NCBI RefSeq assembly: GCF_947503045.1
Contig: NZ_CANNCF010000007.1
Location: forward strand, 51,285-115,284
Source: an uncultured Tateyamaria sp.
GTDB lineage: Bacteria; Pseudomonadota; Alphaproteobacteria; Rhodobacterales; Rhodobacteraceae
DNA: 64,000 bases
Direction of reading: 5' to 3'
Below the pieces are notes generated by a model. That model saw nothing but the letters and a program-made list of their open reading frames with translations. It did not search any database and was not told the origin of the DNA. How positions within the stretch are numbered: the stretch's first letter is position 1; every line of letters starts with the position of its first letter. The position numbers and the translations under genes are program-made. This document shows, piece by piece, positions 34,885 through 43,422 of the stretch.

Positions 34885-35777
34885 TTGGTCACCGCATAAC
34901 GCCTCTGCAAAGGCTTCCACTGGCTGGGATCACGTACGAATTGCGCGGAGCTGACAATCCGGACACGACGTTCGCCGATAAAGAGCTCCTCGCCTTCGCC
35001 AGCGGACCGGCGTTCACTCGACTGGATGACCAGCTCTCTGACCAGACCCGCCTGAACCATGCGCCGATATTCGACCATCCCGAGATAATCACGCTTTAGC
35101 CGGGAGAAATTCAGCGTAAGCGCCTCGTCTGCCTGCTCAACGCCAGCCTGCCAGCCTTCGGCGGCAAAGCGGTTGAACACCTGCTTCTCCTCCTTGTTTT
35201 GCGGTAGGAAGTCATCATCGGGCTCGCTTGCCTCTTCGAGCGGAATGACAAGATAGTCACGCCAGGTCGGCACGATCGTGACGATCCGGCCCGGTATCTC
35301 GAGGCGATAGAATTCATCGGCTGCCACCGCGGACTGTCCGCTCTCATCCACATTGATGGCAGCCGTGGCGCGGCTCACAACGGGTGGGAGGATATATCCC
35401 GTCTCTCGTGGCGCGCTGTAGGCGACGCGGTTGAAGTCGAAAGTGCGGGACAGCTTACCGCTGTCCTGCTCGAGTTGCCGCATGACTTCCCAGACCCGAT
35501 GCTGATATCCTGCTTGCGCAGAATAAGAGACCGCCGCTTCGCGTAAGAGATCGTAGCGCTCCTCATTAACAGACGTTTCGTAATTGCCGCGCCGCGTGCG
35601 GCGACTGAACTCTGCAAAATCAGCAGGTGGACGGTTGGACCGGTACTGATCAGGCCCGCCCACAAAGATCGGATCGGGTTCAACAAATTCCGACTCTTCC
35701 GGTTTCAGGGTTTGGCATCCCGCCAGAACGACAACAGCCAGGAGCGGCACGAGAGATTTAGCCGAGACGCGCATCAT
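34881..35777 (-). CDS. dotC: DotC/TraI outer-membrane lipoprotein
   Basis: This 298-aa protein has a lipoprotein signal peptide (LVPLLAVVVLAGCQ, lipidated Cys21). The mature protein matches the DotC pattern, including GNYETSVNEERYDLLREAAVSYSAQAGYQ near residues 64-92 and TIVPTWRDYLVIPL near 170. DotC with DotD anchors DotH in the outer membrane. It overlaps dotD and dotB by 4 nt each. Confidence 0.9.
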   Translation of the reverse strand: MMRVSAKSLVPLLAVVVLAGCQTLKPEESEFVEPDPIFVGGPDQYRSNRPPADFAEFSRRTRRGNYETSVNEERYDLLREAAVSYSAQAGYQHRVWEVMRQLEQDSGKLSRTFDFNRVAYSAPRETGYILPPVVSRATAAINVDESGQSAVAADEFYRLEIPGRIVTIVPTWRDYLVIPLEEASEPDDDFLPQNKEEKQVFNRFAAEGWQAGVEQADEALTLNFSRLKRDYLGMVEYRRMVQAGLVRELVIQSSERRSAGEGEELFIGERRVRIVSSAQFVRDPSQWKPLQRRYAVTK

Positions 35778-36289
35778 ACTTCCGTATCCTCAATATGGGG
35801 CACGGGGCTGCGCTCGGGCCGCTTGTAAACGATCGTCATGGTCTTGGTACGCTGATCAACCACCAGAGCCGCCCGGTCCTTGCCCTGGAAAAATGCCTCG
35901 CGCAGTGCGCCCATGGCGGGCAGATCGCGCTGAACCAATGTGATCAGGATGGGTGCGCCGGGTTTCTCGCCTTGGGCGATGACCCGGTAACCGGTTTCCA
36001 AAGCCATCTTGGACACGATATCTTCAATCGGGCCGGTGAACTGAGAATGCACAACATTCATCAGCCGCTCATCTGTCACATAGTCTGGGTTCTTGAGGGA
36101 TGTGCTGCCGGTTGCGTAGGGTTCCAGAACGCCACTATAGAGACCGGCATCTGCGATTTCGCGGTCCACGACTGATGTTTGGGCATCAATCAGTGCTGAC
36201 AGGCTTGTCATCGCAGGCGGCTTGGTGACCGTGCACGCTGCGCAGCTCAGAACACCAAGAGTCACTAATATGGTCTGGGCCAATCGCAT
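35774..36289 (-). CDS. dotD: DotD/TraH outer-membrane lipoprotein
   Basis: The ATG at 36289 has GGGGA 6 nt upstream; an in-frame TTG 18 nt further up is less likely. The 171-aa product has a lipoprotein leader (ILVTLGVLSCAAC, with Cys16 or Cys19 as lipidation site). It has a DotD-type small periplasmic domain with SQFTGPIEDIVSKMALETGYRVI, related to secretin N-domains. It is first gene of dotD-dotC-dotB. A perfect copy of the transfer operator is centred 69 bp upstream. Confidence 0.88.
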   Translation of the reverse strand: MRLAQTILVTLGVLSCAACTVTKPPAMTSLSALIDAQTSVVDREIADAGLYSGVLEPYATGSTSLKNPDYVTDERLMNVVHSQFTGPIEDIVSKMALETGYRVIAQGEKPGAPILITLVQRDLPAMGALREAFFQGKDRAALVVDQRTKTMTIVYKRPERSPVPHIEDTEV

Positions 36290-36347
36290 GCAGGTCCCCA
36301 CGTTCAATCTTCTGTTTTGTGAGTTGTTTCAAATCACTGGTGCTTTT

Positions 36348-36369
36348 ATATCGTTATATATAACGATAT
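36348..36369. promoter_or_regulatory. Transfer-regulon operator, perfect 22-bp palindrome (copy 2)
   Basis: It is identical to copy 1 at 10574-10595, including two to three flanking bases on each side. It lies between dotD (centre 69 bp from its start) and the divergent 62-aa gene (49 bp). The repetition of a 22-bp sequence 26 kb apart, each time at a divergent transfer promoter, is far beyond chance. Confidence 0.75.
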
Positions 36370-36406
36370 GTCATCAAGTAAAATGATGATCTCACAGGAG
36401 AACGTG

Positions 36407-36595
36407 ATGCCAGAACAACAGTTCGACGCCATTGCGCAGAAATTGGCCGATCTCGCTGACCGGCCCGAGACCAGCTTTGTCTTGCGTGCCTATCTTAAGG
36501 CGGTAGCTGATCGGGATATTGTTGATGTCATAAATGAAATTGAGGTTCTGGCGCGTATCGTGGCTGAACACGCGCCAGAGAAAAGGGAGCTCTAG
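36407..36595 (+). CDS. Small protein divergent from dotDCB, unknown function
   Basis: The start at 36407 has AGGAG 6 nt upstream; an in-frame ATG at 36368 overlaps the operator and lacks a ribosome-binding site. The 62-aa product is soluble, mostly helical and acidic (QFDAIAQKLADLADRP, IVDVINEIEVLARIVAEH). It has no evident DNA-binding motif. It is controlled by the shared transfer operator, so a role in transfer is plausible. Its stop overlaps the stop of the convergent SLOG gene by 4 nt. Confidence 0.6.
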   Translation: MPEQQFDAIAQKLADLADRPETSFVLRAYLKAVADRDIVDVINEIEVLARIVAEHAPEKREL

Positions 36596-37506
36596 CTCCC
36601 AATCCTTTTGACCGGAATGCCCAGCTTGCGGGCTTTGTCGACGAGGTTCTCATGAATCCCGGAGCCGGGGCAGGCGATGATGCCCTTCGGCATGGTTTTC
36701 AGGAGTTGATCGTTGCGCTTGAAGGGGGCCGCTTTGTTGTGTGACTTCCAGTCGGGACGGAAGACCACTTGGGTGACGCCTCGGTTTTCTGCCCAGAGGC
36801 TCGCGATGTATTCGGCTCCGTTCGGTGTGCCGCCGTGGAGCAGGATCATGTCGGGATATTTCTCTCTCGAGCCGTCGAGGATGGTCCAGATCGCATCGTA
36901 ATCCTGATAGTCGCCGCCTGTGAAGGCGATGCGGGTGCCTTCGGGACAGTGGATTTCGTTCTTCTTGCGTTTTTCTGCAGAGAGGAAGTTGCGGCTGTCG
37001 ACCACCGAGGCCGTGAGGTTCTTGTGCGATACCCGGGATCCTGACCTTGGCATCCAGATCGATCCGGTCTCTGAGTGGAAATGGGCGGCTGACGCGTCCC
37101 GCATGGCTTCATAGGCGTCCCGGTGCTCGACCAGTTTTTGTCCGCGGTCGATCTTGCGCTCCAATTCCAGGCTTTTGACTTCTGATCCGTCCTGACATTT
37201 GACAAGGTCGCGTTGTTCGCATTCATTCTCGTCGAGCTGGCGGTCCAGTCGGGTAAGGCGGCGATGAAAGATGTTGGTGAGAGACCAGAGCATCTCTTGC
37301 AGGTCCTCTTCGAGCTGTGTGTCGGCAAGAAGCATCTGGCTCGCTTCGACCATGGCGCAGATGGCGGTCTCGGTCTGGTCCTCTTGTGGCAGAGGGCGGT
37401 GATCGATCTCGTCGTCGGGTGGTGTCGCGCCGTAGAGCGAAAGCGCGTTGAGAACATTTTCTGTAGGGCTTGAGGTGGGTGTGAAGGTGGAAGTTTGAAG
37501 GGTCAT
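36592..37506 (-). CDS. SLOG/DUF2493-family protein
   Basis: This 304-aa protein has a helical N-terminal region (1-185) with a heptad-like stretch (RRLTRLDRQLDENECEQRDLVK). A C-terminal Rossmann-like SLOG domain (about 190-302) follows, with RIAFTGGDYQDYDAIWTIL, LLHGGTPNGAEYIASLWAE and IIACPGSGIHENLVDKARKLGI. SLOG domains bind nucleotide-derived ligands or cut nucleotides, and DUF2493 proteins are frequent on alphaproteobacterial plasmids and phages. Specific function is unknown. It may be the last gene of the Toprim/methylase-helicase group. Confidence 0.8.
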   Translation of the reverse strand: MTLQTSTFTPTSSPTENVLNALSLYGATPPDDEIDHRPLPQEDQTETAICAMVEASQMLLADTQLEEDLQEMLWSLTNIFHRRLTRLDRQLDENECEQRDLVKCQDGSEVKSLELERKIDRGQKLVEHRDAYEAMRDASAAHFHSETGSIWMPRSGSRVSHKNLTASVVDSRNFLSAEKRKKNEIHCPEGTRIAFTGGDYQDYDAIWTILDGSREKYPDMILLHGGTPNGAEYIASLWAENRGVTQVVFRPDWKSHNKAAPFKRNDQLLKTMPKGIIACPGSGIHENLVDKARKLGIPVKRIGS

Positions 37507-37826
37507 GGGCTTCGTGTCCTTTTTGAAGGCTTTTGGTTTCGTCCTGATCCGATTTGGATGGGGCGATGAAAGGACCGTCAGCAGCCCGGCCGCACCCGGG
37601 AGGGCCGTAGCGCAGCGAAGGATGGGCAGGGCGCGGAAATTTGTCTCGCGAGGAATGGGCGCGTAGCGCCCAGGGGAAATTTACGGGACCTGGCCGTTGC
37701 GGGTGGGATGAGGGCGCCTCTGCGCCCGACCTGCCGGTCCATCGACCCGGACATCCAAACGGAACAGGGCGTCAACGCCTGTGCCAAAAGGCCAGCGCGT
37801 GATCTCTGCTTTCTTCCGGCACATCC
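37507..37826. other. GC-rich spacer with two hairpins sharing GGGCGC/GCGCCC stems
   Basis: No gene is supported in these 320 bp. Two strong hairpins use the same arms: 37656-37672 (GGGCGC, GTA, GCGCCC) and 37712-37727 (GGGCGC, CTCT, GCGCCC). A further GC-rich inverted stretch lies near 37585-37610. They could end transcription of the Toprim gene or be structured leader elements for the SLOG gene. Confidence 0.5.
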
Positions 37827-38882
37827 TTACGAAGGCCAGAGATCGTGTTCGGTGACCTGTTCCGTGATGAGCCGCGCCAGCCGTCGACGCAGTGCAGTCA
37901 CACCGTCTGCCGTGAGGTCCAGATTGAAGTCGTCTCGCTCCGGGGTCAGGACGAACGGTTCGATCCCGTCCACATCGGCGCGATCTGCGAGGCGAGATGC
38001 GGCGCGCTCACCGGCGGCGTCATTGTCGCGCGCGATCCAGAGGCGCTTGATCGAAGATGGATAGATGAAGGCTGCGAGATGGTTGGCTGTCAGGCAGGAA
38101 GCCAAAGCCGCCCTTGGCAGAGCCGTGCCGACGGACAGGGTGTTCTCAAGCCCTTCGCCGGCGAGAAGATCGGTGCATCCCTTCCAGTTCCCGAACCGAA
38201 TTGCGTTGCCATGCAGGCGCCCCAGCACACGTTTCGGGGCGTCAATATTGGCCAGACCGCCCGTCTTCGCATCAAGAAAGATGCGCGAACATCCCGTGAC
38301 CTTGCCCGCATTGTCTGTGATCGCTGCGAGGAGCGCCGGGATTTCGCGCCGTTTGCCATCCTCGGCTCTAAGATAAACCGATGAATGATAAGCCAGGGCT
38401 GGTCCGAACCGGGCGATCCCGCGACCGCGCAGATAGGCCTCGGCCAAGTTCGCTTTGATCGGCTTCCCATAGGAGAACAGTCGGCGTCCCGCCGCCGCCT
38501 GACGATTTGAAGCCACGGCCGGAGTGTCAGCGTTTGGCCCGTTCTCTGGTATCATGGGCGCGTCGCCAAGATAGTCAGCGGCCTGCCGTAATAGATCGGG
38601 ATAGGCCACCGGTTCCAGGTGATGTTTGAGCAGATCGAGCAAGTCGCCATGATCTCCGCTTTGGTGATCGGTCCACTTACCGGCCTGTCTGCCACCGTGG
38701 GATTGCAAGCGGACAACCAGACTGCGTCCTTTCGCACCCGAGACATCCGCCATCTGCCAGTAATTGCCGACACGCCGCCCTTCGGGGAACCAGTGCCGGC
38801 AAAAGGCTTCTGCATGACGGGCAAGACCGTTCGAGATCGCGCCCGCATCAAGCTTTTCGAACTTCTTCGCGGTCCGGGTCAT
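37827..38882 (-). CDS. Toprim-domain (primase-like) plasmid protein
   Basis: This 351-aa protein has an N-terminal part (1-115) that resembles the DNA-binding section of plasmid/phage primases with a degenerate zinc-ribbon-like area. The Toprim domain (about 220-310) shows the acidic signature GEGLENTLSVGTALP and LWIARDNDAAGERAASRLADRA (DxD-type metal site). Toprim enzymes make primers or cut/join DNA strands. Its start overlaps the stop of the large methylase-helicase gene by 4 nt, so they are coupled. Priming of the incoming single strand during conjugation is one possibility. Confidence 0.82.
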   Translation of the reverse strand: MTRTAKKFEKLDAGAISNGLARHAEAFCRHWFPEGRRVGNYWQMADVSGAKGRSLVVRLQSHGGRQAGKWTDHQSGDHGDLLDLLKHHLEPVAYPDLLRQAADYLGDAPMIPENGPNADTPAVASNRQAAAGRRLFSYGKPIKANLAEAYLRGRGIARFGPALAYHSSVYLRAEDGKRREIPALLAAITDNAGKVTGCSRIFLDAKTGGLANIDAPKRVLGRLHGNAIRFGNWKGCTDLLAGEGLENTLSVGTALPRAALASCLTANHLAAFIYPSSIKRLWIARDNDAAGERAASRLADRADVDGIEPFVLTPERDDFNLDLTADGVTALRRRLARLITEQVTEHDLWPS

Positions 38883-41800
38883 GCCGCAATCCTTTCCTTG
38901 TCTCCGGCCGCCGTGATTTTGTGGCGGGCCATGAGCTGATCGACGACTTTGGTGTCATCGCTCGGCACGAACAGCCGCGTCGCCCAGGAGATGATCTCGG
39001 TAAAACATCCCATCGCTTTGTAGATTTCCAAAGCGGCGACATTGTAACCGACCAGTTCCAGCCGGTATTCGCTCATCACCCGTGACCGGCGCAGGGTCAG
39101 ACCGCCTGCAAGCGGCAGGCTTTGGCCGCGTTTGAGGACCGCGTCAAAGACCTCCTCGGCGGTGAGCTCGACTGCACATTCCAGCCCAAGTGCGGCATAG
39201 ACATTGGCCAATTGATCCTGCGTCACCATCCGTCCGATGGCGCGTTCTCCGTCCTCGGTTTGCAGACGGTAGATGCGCATATTGTCAGTGGGCAGGCGGT
39301 CCCAGATTGGGAGCAACAGGCCTGAGATCAATGTGAGTTTCGAGACGGATGTTTCCGGGACCGCGTCGACCTCCTTGGTCCAGGCCCGCTCGAACTCAAA
39401 ATCTGTCACTTCCTCCCAATGGGACGCAGGCAGTTCGAGCTCCAACATCCGGTCCGTCGCCATCGGCCGCAGCAGTTCGACCCGTGCGATCGGTTCGCCT
39501 TCCTCGGTCATCAGGCTCGAGGTCGGGATCAGCACAGCGGCCCGTTCGGATTTGCGGTTGAGCATGAGACGCCCATGGCCGCCACGTGCGCAAAATTCTT
39601 TGACCTTCTGGAGTGTCAGCGGGTGATTGCGATCTGTGCGTTCCACCGTCAAGGCATTGGCTTTCGCAGCTGTCGCCTCATGTTCAAAGATCGTCTTGCG
39701 ATCGATGATCTCGAACTTCTCGGCCCGCAGGGTTTCCAATCCGACCTCATAGGTGCCCGCAGCGATCGCATCGTCGATGATCGCTTCCAGCAACCCACCA
39801 AAGCACTCGAAGATCGCATCCTGCATATCGATGGTTAGCGCCAGACAGCGGTTGAGGAATTGCTGGATCGGTGGCAGCTGCTCTTTGAGCGTGCCGTCGC
39901 TGTCCATGAGCGACAGACCCGTCATCTCTTCGAAGCGTGTCTGCGAACAGGCTGAAATCCGGCCCTTGGTCAGATCCCAGAAGAAATTGCGCAGGGCCTT
40001 GCGGGCATAGGCGCTCTCCAGATTGTCCTCGGCACGGAACATGTTCTGGCCACCGGTCTCGCGCTGACCCTTGGTGATTGCGCCAAGGGTGTCGAGCCGC
40101 CGCGCGATCGTCGACAGGAACCGCTTTTCGCCTTTGACGTTCGTGGCGCAGGGTCGGAACAGCGGCGGTTGTGCCTGATTGGTGCGGTTGGTGCGGCCCA
40201 GCCCCTGGATGGCATTGTCTGCGCGCCAGCCAGGCTCCAGGAGGTAATGCACCCGCAGCCGCTGGTTTTTCGCACCAAGATCGGCGTGATAGGAGCGCCC
40301 AGTGCCACCCGCGTCCGAGAAGATCAGGATGCGCTTGTCATCATTCATAAAGGCCTGTGTCTCCCCAATATTGGAAGAGCCTGGCCGGTTCTCAACTTTC
40401 AGGCGCTGATCGCGCGTGCGGATAATACGTCGCGACCGTCCCGTGACTTCGGCGACCTGATCCTTCCCGAAATGCCACAGGATTTGATCGAGCGCGCCTT
40501 GCACGGGGGCCAGTGCGCCAAGCCGTTCAACCATGGCATCGCGTTTGCGCGCGGCTTCGCGGCATTCAATCGGGTTGCCGTCTGCATCCATGGCCGGTCG
40601 GGATTTAAGATTGCCGTCTTCATCGGTGTAGGGCTCAAACAGCTGTGTCGGAAAGGAATGCATCAGATAGTCGAGCACATATTCGCGCGGCGTGATGTCC
40701 ACATGGAGATCATGCCATTCCGAGGCCGGGATCTGCGCCAATCGCCGTTCCATCAGGGCCTCGCTCGTGGAGACGATCTGCACGACAGCCGATGATCCGG
40801 CCTGCAAGTCCTGCTCGATGGATTTGATCACGGTGGGGCATTTCATGGCGGTTATGAGATGATTAAAGAAGCGCTGCTTGTTGCTCTCGAAGGCCGAGCG
40901 CGCTGCGGACTTCGCCTGCACATTCAACGTCCCACCTTCCGCCGTGATACCGGAGGCTTCCAGGGCCGCTTCCAGATTCGTGTGGATGACCTGGAACGCT
41001 TCGGCGTAGCTGTCATAGATGTCGCGCTGCGCCGATGTCAGATCATGGACCAGCATCTCATATTCGACGCCCTCATAGGACAGCGACCGCGCCAGATAGA
41101 GACCGAGCGCTTTCAGATCACGCGAGATGATTTCCATTGCCGCAATGCCACCCGCTTCCATGTCGGCGATGAATTGCTCGCGCGTTGCAAAGGGTGAATC
41201 GCCGGTGCTCCAGAGACCCAAGCGAGAGGCATAGGCGAGATTGCCAACGATGGTGGCCCCTGTGGCCGAGACATAGAGCACGCGCGCATTGGGCACGCGA
41301 TTTTGCAGTTTCAGACCGGCCAGACCTTGTTGTGACGCCTGCTTGTCACCCCGGCCGCCTTCCTTGCCCTTCTCTCCGGCCGCATTGGCCATGGCATGCG
41401 CCTCATCAAAAGCGATCACACCATCATAGTCCTTGCCGAGCCATGCCGTGACCTGATCAAGACGGGAGGCTTTGAGGATATCACCATGCTGGCGCTCGGC
41501 CGTACGCAGCGTTGCATAGGTGACGAAGAGGATGCCTTGTTCAAGGCGAATGTCCGAACCTTGCTTGAAGCGCGACAGCGGCACGATGTCGGAGGCGCGT
41601 CCTCCAATTGCCGTCCAGTCCCGGATGGCGTCTTCGATCAGCTTGTCGGACTTTGAAACCCAGACCGCACGTTTGCGACCCCGCAGCCAATTGTCGAGGA
41701 TGATGCCGGCGACTTGCCTGCCCTTACCGCAGCCCGTGCCGTCACCGAGAAACCAGCCCTTCCTCAGTTGAAACCCGTCTTCGGCATCGGCTTTGCAGGC

Positions 41801-43246
41801 GACAAGCCGTTTATCCTCTTCGTCATGGCGGAACCAGCTCGAGAGGTGCTTTTCATGAGCTTCACCCGCATAGATGATGCTTTCGAGCTGGGCGTCTGAC
41901 AGCGCCCCATCCGTGATCAGCGATGTATGGATTTTGGGCCGGTAAGAAGGAAGAGGCGGTGCGACCGAAGCCATGGCGGCTGATTGCACGAGCGCGGTTG
42001 GGTGTGGATGTGCGCCCTCGATGGCAATTGATTGCACTTCATAGCCCTCGTACAGTGCTTCTGTCAGCCGCGTGGACTTTTCCGCCCAGGCTTTGGGTAG
42101 ATAGGCGATCTCACCCGCTTCCATCAGATCGAAGGGATGACGCGCCTTTTCGGCTGCGACGGCGCGAACCTGGCTGCGCGCCTGCTCGCGCAAGGACTGG
42201 ATCGATGGGGCAGGGGCCACCACCTGGTTCGGGGCTCTATCTTGTGACGTTGTCACCAGCCGCGGCGGACAATGGGCCTCTACGCATTCCAGCAATGCCT
42301 GCGAGCTCTCGGCCTGATCGTGATAGACCTCGCCCAGATCGGGCGAAAGGCCAGCACGTTTGTCGATGACTGTCAGGCGGGTTTCCGTGGTCGTGCCGTG
42401 GCGGGCATAGACTTTGCCCGCGATCGGTGCGGAGAACCGGATCGATGCTATCTCGCCCATGCGCTTGAAGGCGGATCGGAATGCATTGTTTGAAATTGAG
42501 AAATTCGCACCTGAGACCACGACCAGACGGCCGTCCGGCAGCAGTCGATAAAGCGCCGAGAGCACATGTTGGCCCATGGCGGGCTTGTAACGGCCTTCAA
42601 CACCGGGTGCGGCGGAGAAGGGTGGATTCATGAGGATGAGACTAGGCGCAACAGACGCGTCTAACCGATCATCAATTGATCCGGCATCGTGGCGTGTCAC
42701 CGCGCTTTCCGGAAACAGAAGAGACAGCAGCTCTGAGCGCGTTTCGTCGATTTCATTGAGATGCAGCTGTGCGCCGGCCAGTTTGGCGTAGATGGCGAGA
42801 AGGCCTATCCCGGCCGAGGGTTCCAGCACGACATCGTCGGCGCGAAGCTGGGCGGCCTCAGCGACGATCCCGGCCAAGGGCAGGGGTGTTGAGAATTGCT
42901 GCAGCTTTTGGGACGTCTCGCTGCGCCGGGTGTGTGAGAGTGCGAAGCCCGCAACCTTCTCCACCATGGCAATGAACTTGGACGGTGTTGCGCATTGGCG
43001 GCGCATCAGCGAACCATACTTTTGTAACAGCAGGATCTGGGCGCATTCGCCCGACTCATAGGCATCTTTCCAGACCCAGGCACCGGACGCATCAGTGCCG
43101 CCAAAGGCGGTCTCCATAGCGGTACGGACGATGGTCCGGTCGAGGGGGTTGCCTTGTTCAAAATGGGGAAGGAGCTGAGTCGCGGCGGCCAGCAAAGCGG
43201 CCGCGCGTGACGGCGCAGCCAGCGCGGGAGTTGAAACATGCATCAT
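38879..43246 (-). CDS. N6-adenine methyltransferase fused to a strawberry-notch-type helicase (DarB-like)
   Basis: The ATG at 43246 is followed by a second ATG and preceded by GGAGACC. The 1455-aa product has an N-terminal methyltransferase domain: SAM motif LEPSAGIGLL at about 141-150 and catalytic NPPF at 207-210. A superfamily-2 helicase follows: Walker A GDGTGCGKGRQVAG near 500, DEAH box IAFDEAHAMANA near 610, and a late motif IFSDAGGTGRSYHAD near 970 with LGRTNRTNQAQPP. This is the strawberry-notch (SBNO) helicase type. A methyltransferase-helicase fusion recalls phage P1 DarB, which shields incoming DNA from restriction. Protective modification of newly entered plasmid DNA is therefore plausible, but by analogy only. 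Confidence 0.88.
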   Translation of the reverse strand: MMHVSTPALAAPSRAAALLAAATQLLPHFEQGNPLDRTIVRTAMETAFGGTDASGAWVWKDAYESGECAQILLLQKYGSLMRRQCATPSKFIAMVEKVAGFALSHTRRSETSQKLQQFSTPLPLAGIVAEAAQLRADDVVLEPSAGIGLLAIYAKLAGAQLHLNEIDETRSELLSLLFPESAVTRHDAGSIDDRLDASVAPSLILMNPPFSAAPGVEGRYKPAMGQHVLSALYRLLPDGRLVVVSGANFSISNNAFRSAFKRMGEIASIRFSAPIAGKVYARHGTTTETRLTVIDKRAGLSPDLGEVYHDQAESSQALLECVEAHCPPRLVTTSQDRAPNQVVAPAPSIQSLREQARSQVRAVAAEKARHPFDLMEAGEIAYLPKAWAEKSTRLTEALYEGYEVQSIAIEGAHPHPTALVQSAAMASVAPPLPSYRPKIHTSLITDGALSDAQLESIIYAGEAHEKHLSSWFRHDEEDKRLVACKADAEDGFQLRKGWFLGDGTGCGKGRQVAGIILDNWLRGRKRAVWVSKSDKLIEDAIRDWTAIGGRASDIVPLSRFKQGSDIRLEQGILFVTYATLRTAERQHGDILKASRLDQVTAWLGKDYDGVIAFDEAHAMANAAGEKGKEGGRGDKQASQQGLAGLKLQNRVPNARVLYVSATGATIVGNLAYASRLGLWSTGDSPFATREQFIADMEAGGIAAMEIISRDLKALGLYLARSLSYEGVEYEMLVHDLTSAQRDIYDSYAEAFQVIHTNLEAALEASGITAEGGTLNVQAKSAARSAFESNKQRFFNHLITAMKCPTVIKSIEQDLQAGSSAVVQIVSTSEALMERRLAQIPASEWHDLHVDITPREYVLDYLMHSFPTQLFEPYTDEDGNLKSRPAMDADGNPIECREAARKRDAMVERLGALAPVQGALDQILWHFGKDQVAEVTGRSRRIIRTRDQRLKVENRPGSSNIGETQAFMNDDKRILIFSDAGGTGRSYHADLGAKNQRLRVHYLLEPGWRADNAIQGLGRTNRTNQAQPPLFRPCATNVKGEKRFLSTIARRLDTLGAITKGQRETGGQNMFRAEDNLESAYARKALRNFFWDLTKGRISACSQTRFEEMTGLSLMDSDGTLKEQLPPIQQFLNRCLALTIDMQDAIFECFGGLLEAIIDDAIAAGTYEVGLETLRAEKFEIIDRKTIFEHEATAAKANALTVERTDRNHPLTLQKVKEFCARGGHGRLMLNRKSERAAVLIPTSSLMTEEGEPIARVELLRPMATDRMLELELPASHWEEVTDFEFERAWTKEVDAVPETSVSKLTLISGLLLPIWDRLPTDNMRIYRLQTEDGERAIGRMVTQDQLANVYAALGLECAVELTAEEVFDAVLKRGQSLPLAGGLTLRRSRVMSEYRLELVGYNVAALEIYKAMGCFTEIISWATRLFVPSDDTKVVDQLMARHKITAAGDKERIAA

Positions 43247-43290
43247 GGAAGGTCTCCGAGGTTGAAGGGTTGCCACCCGTCCCCGAAAGA

Positions 43291-43347
43291 ACTCTCTCTG
43301 ACACCGGGGAGGGCTTGCCCTTCCCCAAAACCCTCCTCTTCCTTTCC
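43291..43347 (-). repeat. Repeated leader element, upstream of the methylase-helicase gene
   Basis: Read on the minus strand: a purine-rich AAAGGAAGAGGAGGG, a hairpin GGGGAAGGGC/GCCCTCCCC, then GAGAGAG, ending about 45 nt before the start codon. Closely similar elements precede the GHKL ATPase gene (46258-46313), and a diverged one precedes the ParB-like gene (50147-50200). Confidence 0.6.
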
Positions 43348-43422
43348 GGCAGCCTCGGACCACAACTTGAGCGCGACAGCAAAAGCGGGCATGCTCGCGC
43401 GTATTTAAGAGGGGAATTACTT

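Noticed and set aside
37507..37826. oriT in the hairpin-rich gap
   Set aside because: There is no MOBQ nic core and it is 22 kb from the relaxase; the site at 63290-63340 fits far better.
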